This document shows, in pieces, positions 13,201-24,100 of a stretch of 64,000 bases of DNA. The position numbers and the translations under genes are program-made. Each line of letters opens with the position of its first letter. Position 1 is the first letter of the stretch. A model generated the notes under the pieces. The model had not been told where the DNA came from and searched no databases. It saw only the letters and a program-made list of their open reading frames with translations. The stretch is from Fasciolopsis buskii (lineage: Eukaryota > Platyhelminthes > Trematoda > Plagiorchiida > Fasciolidae), in assembly GCA_008360955.1 (NCBI GenBank), contig LUCM01004989.1, positions 1-64,000 on the forward strand, written 5' to 3'.

Positions 13201-16200
13201 CCCATAGGAAAATGTGAACGCATAAACACGAAACGAGGCTGCAGAATCAGGAACTTTATTTTTCAACCGTAGTGACACCATGGGGCGGAATTCGAACAGG
13301 ATTCGAAGCTTAGCTACGTAAAATGTCTTAGTGATAGCGCTAGTCAGTCTTCTTGTTATCTCTGCTAGCTGTTACCTTTGAATGGCAGAAATGTGTATGC
13401 TGGCTTTCGCTCCACCGAAGCTTTTCTATCTCCGATATCTTATCAATTAATCTACTTGGGAAGCCATTTTCAGTGAATACTCTTCTTACCGTCCGCATTT
13501 CAGCTTCAGGAGTATCTTCTGCACATATTCTTTTTATTCTCTCTATGAAACATCTAATTAGGTGCCTTTTGACATTAGGAGGTACAAAGCTGTGGAAGTT
13601 GATGTATCGTCTATTCCACATGGCTTTTCTGTGTGCTGATCGCCGAACTGAGCCGTCTTCTCGACGACTTAATTGTACGTCTAGGAATGCTATTTCATTG
13701 TGCAACTCCATCCATCTTCGTTGTGAATTTCACATTTGCGTGAGCCGAGTTGAACTTATTCACCAGTTGATTAGTTCTCGTCGATGAGTTAAGTACGCAG
13801 AAGATGTCATCCACCTGACGTTTGTATAAGTAGAGGGTTTGCATTGACGATTCAAGTGACTCACGTTCCGGCTTTGCCATGAAAATGTCGGCTAGTAATG
13901 GACCGAGTGAAGACTCATTGCTACGTCGCCCTTCTGAAGTTTACATTTCATTGCTAAATTTAAACTGGACGTTGTAGGTACAAGGAAACAGTAGTTGTTT
14001 CGAGTTTGCTACCGCAAGATTTGTCGCTATCCCACTGTTCTCGATTTAGTCACGGAGGTACTCGATTGCTTCCGTGATTCGAAGGTTGGTAAAAAAAGAG
14101 CGATGACGCGCTAAGAAAACATTCTTCGTCCTTTCATATCTAACTTTTTCACGGAGTCGGTAAGCCGAAATGTCTTTGAGGCTGTCTTGCCAACTTCCGT
14201 CTAACAGATTTCAACAACCTAGCCGGCCATTTTGCCACGTGATACGGTGAACTGCACATGTCGAGGATAGGTCTCAAAGGAACTCCGTTTTCATGTAATT
14301 TCGGTAAACCTCATTCTCGGAATAGTGGTTCCCGTAGGCCGAATCTGTTCGAATTTATTATATCCTTTTGTTTCAACCGTCTCAGGATGCTGAAAAACGA
14401 TTTTTTAGTTTGATACGCTTTATCATCCTCCTTTGTCATTTTCGCAAATTTCGACTTGTCATTCGGAATGACTTTCACTTTCGCTGCGTAGTCAGATTTA
14501 TTAAGGAGCGCTATCCCCGCACCTTTATCTGGTCTTGATAACAAGTCCACATTTTTCTACAGTTCTCTCCTTTAACCACCTCTTATGTTCTGGCTTTAAT
14601 AACCCACTCGTTGGATGTCTAGCGCTATGATAATGATGGCAAGTGTATACCAAAGCTGAGTCAAATGGTTGCATTTCCATTCGTGGTGACCGAGATAAAC
14701 TCAATAAATGAGAAAGAATTCTCAAATCCAACTTTCAAGTCCATTTGTGCACTCGGCTTACTTAGACAAAAAAATTTGGACTCCAGGAATAAAAATTCTA
14801 ACCGTGTCTTACCTAATTTGAAGTCTGACAAACTGGGAACAAATCGACCAGGATTCTGTGGAAACTCATTCGATGATCTGGATCATTCCAATCCTTTCAC
14901 TATTACTTGGCGCTTCCGGTCCACCTCTTTGTGCACAATGGATAAACCGTATTCCTCAAAAGATCGTTTTTCTTCCTCAGTCAATTGGTGGAGCACATGA
15001 GTTGATATCACAAATGTTCGTTCTAATTCCGCAGTATGACGGCACATTGTATCAAGTTCGTTAAGAGCTTGTCTTTGAAGTGAGGTTTTAATATGTATCC
15101 GGTTTCTCCTTAACAGTGTACAATACTGTTCTGGAAACTTGGGTTTAGTTATACAGTCATCCAAGAACTGAACATGAGGTCTAGCCAGCGCCAGTTTCGT
15201 ATAGAACTTATTGTACTTACAGAATTACAGAGATCAATCTTAGGGGCTTGTGCGAGCCGCTGATTGTACTGACTTGCAAAAAAGGTGATGGATCTTGATA
15301 TAAAAACTGCAGAGGAATTAGTCTCCAAAGCGCTGCATCAAAACTGGTCGCGAGCATACTGCACTAAAGATTATCTAGTGCTCGTGAAAGGTGTGTGCGA
15401 CGGAACCATGCCGGTTTTCGTCCAACTCAGGATTGCATTAACCACCTTAAACCAATTAAAAAATAGGTACGTTTCGCGGACTCACGATTTCCGCTTTTTT
15501 CTACCTGGAAACGGCGCTCAACTTAGTCGAACGTGCAGTTCTTTGGCGATGCTTTTCAACGAACGGTGTTCCAGAGAAATTCACTTCACTCAGCTAATAT
15601 AAGTAAGTGAACAGCAGAAGCCGACTTCGGCGATCTCACCCGAATTTACCACGAAAAGTGGCGTTCGCCAGGGTTGATTCAACTCAACTTACCTTTTCAA
15701 CTTTGTCATAGATATGGTTATGGAGGTGGTCTTATTCTCGTGTTGGAATAGTAGCTTCAATATTTTCTCAGAGAGGAAACTGTCTGAATTAGAATATACG
15801 GACGACCTTTTGTTGCTAAGTGAAGACCCCGGGGAGCTGCAGGTTCTTCTAGTCTGAATAACTGCAGTTGTGTGTGAGATGCATTTGGCACCTTCTAAAT
15901 GTAAAATGCTTTTAAAAGACAAAGTTGGTCCGAAACCGAACCATGTTATTGAAGAGGAAATGGGTTGCATATATAGCTAATAGGGTCGTTTTGCCTCACC
16001 TGAATGTCATGTCACATGAAGTGCCTCCGCTCATACGGAAGGCTTGATTGGTATTCATCAGTCCGAGGTGTCTGCGCCGTCGGCGTCACATTTGGTTATC
16101 GATCGAAATTCTACTAGGCACAGCAACAGCTAGGTCGGAGCTACTGTGAAACTTGTTTCCGGGAGATGTACGATAACTTTCGACGTCTAAACACCGTTGT

Positions 16201-18064
16201 CTTCGTAGTATTGGCAGAATATGGTGAGGGAATTTTCTCAGTAACTGAGAGTTTAGGAGCAAGGGACTGCTCCGTAGGTTCAATCTTTAGACCGGAAACC
16301 AAAAGTGAGCAGAACAAGGTGATCGGAACGTATTTTGCGCATGACAAAAGAGCAAATGCCTCACTTTCTGCTGTTCTACGAGGCAGACAACGGCTGGAGG
16401 ATGGGTCGAGCTGGCCAGTCGATAAAATAACAGAAAAACATGAAAACTGGCGGGTGAACTGGCTGGCATAGACTTCCGGGTCGGGGGCCACGAGATCTTC
16501 CCAAAAGATGGTGGGATACAGTAGGTGATATGCCTCAATGTCACAGCGATCTTGCATTCGAAACGTCTTCGCTTCTGGGTGGTCGTTCAATTTATTACTC
16601 CGCAATCGAAATCTCACTATTCCTCGTTCTTTTTTCTCTCGGTAGAAGCTACCAAAACCATAGTACGTTGGTGTGAAAATTAACAGTTACATAAACTGAA
16701 CTGAACTCGCTGTTGTCCGGTTCGTTGTACATCAGACATAATGAAACCTCACGTGGCTCTATGCCATTCCAAGTCTCAATACTATGAATGCCCGTTACCA
16801 CACCAGCCATATAATGAGCTCAACCGGCTACGCGGCATGCGCCTCCTAGTATGGGCATGCTTCAACTGTATCATGAAAAGGAACTTATCTTGTTCAAGAA
16901 ACGAAACTGATGGTCTGTGTGAAGTTTCACAAAAGTATTACCACAGAAAATGCAAACTTCAATGAACACAGTTCTTCTAGCAACACAAAGACAATATATA
17001 ACCGGACACTCGGTTGATTCTTCCTATCCCACTTTGTCTTACTTAATGAAAACCCGAAGGGCAAAATTCAGCAAAACTGACCGTCTAAGTATAGCGCAAA
17101 TATTTCAACGGTTTTAGATATCGACAAATTTCGTGGTTTATGTTGGTCGCTACGATGTCCTGCAATTGTTGGGTTGATGATCAAGTGGATTCCGCATCTG
17201 TCACCTCAACGACTACATTTTCGAACCCCAGATAAGCCGGTCATCATGTTGATAGAAAACAAGTGACTATCCACCGACTCATTACCATGTCCGACCTATT
17301 ATGAGCTTACATAGTTTTGTGCCACTTCAAATTGTAGGCTTATGGTTACCATTTTCCCTTCTATCAGTGCGGCAGATCCAAGAGGCAATGAGACATGGCC
17401 TTTTCACCACATTCTTGCTCAAATCACTCCTAAAGAAACAATGTAAACGTCCAATCATCAGTCGGCCACGCCACAGACAACTGCACCTAGACTGGCTAAC
17501 CGAACTCTATGCTCGGTGAGCACAAAGCTTCGAATACCGTAAGGTGCGTCATTATTGCTGATAAGGATCTTCCCAATCGGTCTTGGTTAATGCTGTTTCA
17601 ATAAACGGAAGAAGGCGAAAATAAGAACCATTACTTGGTTCCCAAATGTCGCTCCCATGGAGATTGGCACACAGGTACCGTCTGGAAGGGCTCAAAGAGC
17701 ACCAATTACGACTAATTCACTGAAAATGGGAAAATATAACGCGATTACGGACTGGAAAGCTATAACAAAAGACAGATATGTAAAGGTTACCTTGAGATCT
17801 ACCAACATTCGAATGACTGTGCGCAGGAGTTGTCGGTCGATCGCTTCGAGACACCGTTCGTGTTGTATTTCTTCTAGAATCTGCTTGATAAGTCTACCTT
17901 TGACATGTTCATTGGTAATAACCAGCTCTCGAAAAAGAGTAAGCGCCAAATCCCTAGGGGAAATGGATATGAAACCAAAGGTTTAGACCAAGCCAAATCT
18001 GTTAAAGGGTATCATTTCATGGAAGTCTATCAAGATTGGCTAGTAAGCACCCACTGCTTACTAG

Positions 18065-18144
<80 letters not shown>

Positions 18145-21100
18145 TTATTAGTGCACTACCAACACTACAAAGAGAAACCGTCCAACAAAAATGGGCAAAA
18201 GCTAAAAAAACACTTCAGGAGGAGATTACGTGGCATTTTGAACTATGCATAAGACAAATTATCTCCAACACCAACTGAGACCATGGTTAATCAGACCCAT
18301 GTGGCTTATTCATTAGTTGTTGGAAGACTTTCGGTTTTTTCAGCTGTATTGCTGGAAGCCACAGTACTAAATTTTTGGCCGCCAGCATCAATGTTGGATA
18401 TTATTGAGGGCTGCATTAGCAGTGATGAAAGCCAGGAATTGTGGCGTACATTTTATAAAAACTGGGCAAATGAGTCTCGGAGTCTGTATAGCACGCTCTT
18501 ACGAAGGTATCCAGGCAGAAAACATTTCGAGAACGGCCCTTCTTACCATTCTGAATACTTAAGTCCGGGATGATGATCGTGCTAACAGAGGCAATCCCTG
18601 TGATCTGGGGCTGAAGGTATACATTCCTACTGGCTTTCAGTAGAGTTGTGAGTTGAGCTTATTCCATGGTCAAGGAAGAATTCGTTTGGTACTGCTAATC
18701 GTTTAGGTCACCATGTCCAATCAATGTTTGATCGAATATGATCTACTTGCTAATGCAACTGTTCACCCACAGCCGCTGACGGAAGCTAAGCGACTGTAAG
18801 TCGGATAGCGTACTCTGTGACTTAGCATTAAGAGCTTTAGGATTTCAGTCTCTGGTGAATGTCTTCAGCCTACAGATTCCGAAAGTCACCTTACATAACC
18901 AGAGCCCTTGGGCTGGCTTCTTGATTACATCTCGTTTTTCTCCCCAGCTTTTAACCTTACCGACCCTGTGAAACACGAGGTGACCTTCCAACTTCAGTGA
19001 TCCTTCTGATCAGAATAACTGCCGCCCGATTTCCCTCACATCTGCTACTTCGAAAGTACTTGAATCTGTCACCTCCAGATAACTCCGTTAGTTCCTCAGA
19101 GGCGAAGGACTACTGAGCAACCGCCAACATGGATTCCGACTTCGCCTTTTAATCGATTATCTACTGGTCCTAGTCTTACTCCTAATTGGCTGCACTCAGT
19201 AGCCAAGATGAAATACATCTAATCCCATTTAACATCTCCAAGGATTTAACCGAGTTTAAAATGAAGGCAGCCCGAAGACACTGCCTACGTTCGGGTTCTC
19301 TTCGGCTCTCGTATCTTGAAAATATGGTTTCTTCTATGAACAAATCATCTCCGCTCGAGTTAACGGCGTTCTTTCCCAGCATATCACTGTAAAAATACTC
19401 GCTTTCCTCAAGGCACAGTACTTAAGCTGTTCCGCTTCCTTTTGGTCACTGTTGATGTTCTGCCCAACACCTGCAACCCAAAAAACCACTACTGAATTTC
19501 CCAATCTCCTTTCTTTCCTCTACTAATGTTCAGTTCCGAACAGTTGTTACGCCAATTAACCTCAGGCCAACGTACGCTGATCTTCGTTGCTACATCATAG
19601 CACCATCTACTCAAAGAGAGAAAAATGAGGACTAATATAAGAGCGATTGCGAAGTGTCAGATTGAAACATTATTTCGGATGCAAGATCGTCATAAACTGT
19701 GGTACTGGGTCGTATTACCTATTGTCATCAACGATACATAGAGGGATCCCATGGACCTCAACCACGCAACGTAATTGGAACTACCCGAGTCAGCCCATCG
19801 GCTGACGTCTGCATATTTCTTCGTCAATGCATGGACTGATCACCTTAACTGACCTTCCAATAATTACATGCTTCGCAGAACCGCAGATATTGAGACAGTC
19901 CTTTGGTCCTAAACTCCCAGTTACTGAGAGAATTCCGTCACCATATTCCACCAATACTACGGAGACAACGGTGCTTGAACATCATAATCATCGTTCAGCG
20001 TTATTCAACAAGGTAAACCTCACTAACGGCTGCCTTTTCCCCAGGGTTACGTGTTTGCATAAACAGAGTGAATATCCAAGGGGAACAGGGAGTGGACCTA
20101 TGTGGCCGGGAAAAGATAAGAGTGCTGCAGTAGGTAACACACGAAACACAGTCTAACTGTACAAACGCACTCTTTCAATCATTCTGATTCGATAGAAAAT
20201 AACAGCACGATCGCCACTGTTCACGGTTCCCTGGTATATTCTTCAACATCTCCACGCAGCTAGTTGACGGGTTTTTCGGCCCCATCCACGAAGACGTGAG
20301 ACACCCACTTTACCTAAATTCTCTGCATTTTCTCATCTCATGTTGCCATGTCATCTACTGGCCTCCGCATGGCTTCTTCCATTCCTTAGGAGGAACCCAA
20401 AATAGACGAGTGTTCGCTATACGCAACACATGACCTAACCAGCCCAGTCTACTAAGTTCCATACGCTGAGATAAGGTATTCTCAGAGACAGCACCTAAAT
20501 ACTAAATTCCTCATCTCCACATTAATCACCCGATCACTCCACCCAATCCTATGGATACTACGTAGACATCGGCGATCGAAAACCTCCAAGCGACGAACAT
20601 CTCCGACATGCATACTTCATGTCTCGCAACCATACAGCAGATCTGAGTGCACTGCAGCGCAGTGCATCCGACCTTTGAACTTCAAGGAAATATCAGGCAG
20701 ACGCCACAAGTGCTTCAGTCCAGCGGACGCCACTCAAGCCTTACATAGACGTGTGTTAACTTCTACTGCGCTGCTCCCATCGTTCGACACGCAGCTACCA
20801 AGGTAAGTGAAACAATCCGCAGTCATTAGTTCCGTTCCATCGAGTACCAAGTTCGAGACCACCGTTGCCCAGTCTTGTAACAGTGCTTTACACTTCGAAG
20901 GTGCAAACCACATGCGGAACCGAGCTACAAACCTCGATTGTCTGTCTAGTGCACGTTGTGCATGGTCCGCGGATTCGAACAGGCACACAGCGTCATCTAG
21001 GTAATCTAGATCGGATAGCTTCTCAACATTAGCCATTTCGATGCCTACGTCCTGGAGATCTCATACAGTTCTCTCCACTATCTCATTCATGATGAAGTTA

Positions 21101-24100
21101 AACAAGAATGGAGAGGTGGGAAATCCCTGCCGAACACCACTCCTCGTTTCAAATGAACCTGTTAGGTCGCCCTATATTTTCTCGTGACCATAGGTATGCA
21201 AGTACAATACTCGCAACAGGTTNNNNNNNNNNNNNNNNNNNNNNNNNNNNNNNNNNNNNNNNNNNNNNNNNNNNNNNNNNNNNNNNNNNNNNNNNNNNNN
21301 NNNNNNNNNNNNNNNNNNNNNNNNNNNNNNNNNNNNNNNNNNNNNNNNNNNNNNNNNNNNNNNNNNNNNNNNNNNNNNNNNNNNNNNNNNNNNNNNNNNN
21401 NNNNNNNNNNNNNNNNNNNNNNNNNNNNNNNNNNNNNNNNNNNNNNNNNNNNNNNNNNNNNNNNNNNNNNNNNNNNNNNNNNNNNNNNNNNNNNNNNNNN
21501 NNNNNNNNNNNNNNNNNNNNNNNNNNNNNNNNNNNNNNNNNNNNNNNNNNNNNNNNNNNNNNNNNNNNNNNNNNNNNNNGGGAGTCAAGAGATACCTCAG
21601 ATGCAACCTTCTGCCTAAATGTTAGCCTGTGGCCAGCTAAACTTACCTTTGAAGTGCTCAGCCCAACGGTACAGCCTTTACTGTCTACCATGGATGAGCT
21701 CTCCATTCCTGTTGCACACGACTTCACTAACCGAAGTTCGCCGCCCATCGACGTCACGTATCAGCTTAAACAGTCTTTCACTGTTGCCTAAAGCGGTCCC
21801 TACTTCCGTCTTTCCGGCTACCTTAACACACCAGTTTTCACGGTCATTCTTAAGGCTTATCGCCAACTGACGCTGCAACTGTCGACGCATGTTATCCAGT
21901 TCCTTGCAGTTAGGCAGCTGGCGTCTTTGCTCCATTGGGCCCAGCGACCCTTGCGAGATCCAGTGAATTTGATGAACGCTAGTTCTAGGACCATAAGCTA
22001 GATCTGTCACCAAATTCATCGCCTGCTTTATTTGGTCCCAGTGCTCGTCTACACTGCTGCTCGCCGAAGTTATTAATTCGTTGGATAGTTATTGTTCATA
22101 GCTGTTGCGAACAGCCGAAGCACACAGACGTTTGAAGGCCAACTGGTCTTGTGGCCTACGTCGATGACCGATGAGCTGAGGCAAAAATCTTATCAAAACC
22201 AACGCATGGCTCGATTCGACGTACCTGGTTCAGTACGATCTATAAAGCTGGTTGGAACCGCATTAGCGGTAGCTTACTGTGTCAAATTTGTGCTAGACAC
22301 GAATAAATTGCTGCCAGCACAAAATCAAAGAAGCCTTACTCCGTTGTGTTTTTGCTAATCAGGTAAGGCGCACCACCCACCTAAGCAGGCTCCCAATACA
22401 CTCAGTTTTCCAACTTGAGCGTTAAAATCACTTGCCACCACTACAATGTCAGCCTTTGCTGTTCCGAACAAGAGTGACAAGTTCGTCACGAAACTCGTCT
22501 TTGCGCGTGTCGGCGCTGCAGTCTGTTGGAGCGTATGCCGAGATGACAAATAAACCGCGCCTAACACTACTATCCGTCCGAACGCTGACTGATCTCTCAA
22601 GTCTCACGGGGCGCAAATGACTGTTAACCGGACTTCTCATTTAAGACTATTCTTACACCGCGTTGACTCAGAGCATGAGCTGCTTCGTCTCCTGAAGCGT
22701 GCAGGAAATAACTTGAAAGTTCATTAGGCGCAGTTTTTTGAATTACTCTACTCGAAGCCCGAATTCGTGTTTCACTCACGCAGCAGATATCAATCGAAAG
22801 TGAGTCCACTGTCAGAGCTGAACACGCCGTTGGATCCAACATATTTTATCCGCTTTTTGACAGCATTTGTCTTTGCATGCTGGACGCCGTTTCTTCGAGG
22901 TTTTTAGTCTTGATTACCCTCTAAGTTGTTTACTCCGCCTGTCGAGCTGCTTGCCGGGGTGTGGCCGTTGACGTATGCCCCGGCTTTTTGGAGCTACAGG
23001 TGAGAGTTCAGTGACCGATGGAGAGCAAAGAAATGGAAGACATCCAAAGGGCACGACAGTCTAGCAAGTCACAGGTGGTACTCGTCTCATTTACTAATAC
23101 ACATCAGAAGACATTCGTCGCTTGGAGGTTTTCAATCACCGATGTTTACGTGGTACCGGCGGGATTGGATGGAATAACCGCGTGAGCAGTGTGCAAGTCA
23201 GATGTCCAGTATTAGGTTCCGGCTCTGAGTAATTTATCTCAGCGTATTAAGCTTGGTACACTTTGCTCGTTGGGTCACGTTTTACATCTGACGAACACTC
23301 GTTTTCAGTATCGTGCCGGTTTTTGTTCCTTCCATGGAGTGGAAAAGACCACGGAGGAATGAGAAAATGGAGTGAGAAAGGTACAGTAAAATTAGGTAAA
23401 GTAGGTATCTCTTATCGACCTAATGAAAGTACAAAAGACTGGCCAACCAGCTGCCTGGAGTAACTGAGGGATCCGGCAGCGAACTCTAAAGTGATAATAC
23501 TGTCATCTTCCGTCGAACCAGAATGATCGAAACAGTGCGTGTGTACAGTTACACCGTTTTGTGTGTTGGCTACTGGGGCATTCTCTTCTTTTACGGCCCC
23601 TGTATGCTCACTCCTTGCCCCCCCCCAATACACCTAATGTGTATAACGAGAAAGGCAGCGGCTAGTGGAAGTCTTCACTGTTGCTTAACGATGAGCGACG
23701 AATAAAAATAAATAGAGTGAGGTGAATCACGTGCGGCAACTATCCCAACCCGTTGCACATTACGAGCGGTGTATCACGAGCCACAATTCACCCATAGGTG
23801 TTGTGCTACCCCCCCCCCAGAACTCTACCCCTAACCCTCGATCCCAATACCTGGTCTGGAAGGCATCAAAGTGAGTCAATGTGCCTGCGAACTGAAAGCA
23901 GACGGCGATCAACACTCCAATCCAGATGTAATTCAATCCCCTCACTTCAGGAGCCCGAAACTCTGGGAAAGGCGGGAACAAAAACGATTTACTGGCGAGA
24001 TTTATTTCAAGTTCGCTTATTATAAGAACAAGACGAAAACGTAAGGCACTCCACCACTGCGAAAAGCTGCGCAAACGTATAACTCATAGGAGCGCATGAG

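Noticed and set aside
21108..21791. Open frames on both strands crossing 21223-21579
   Set aside because: They are open only because the gap is all N.
23760..24074. Minus-strand open frame with [12 protein letters not shown], considered as a cullin exon
   Set aside because: It does not align with CUL4, and exons 4 to 6 already join perfectly across it.
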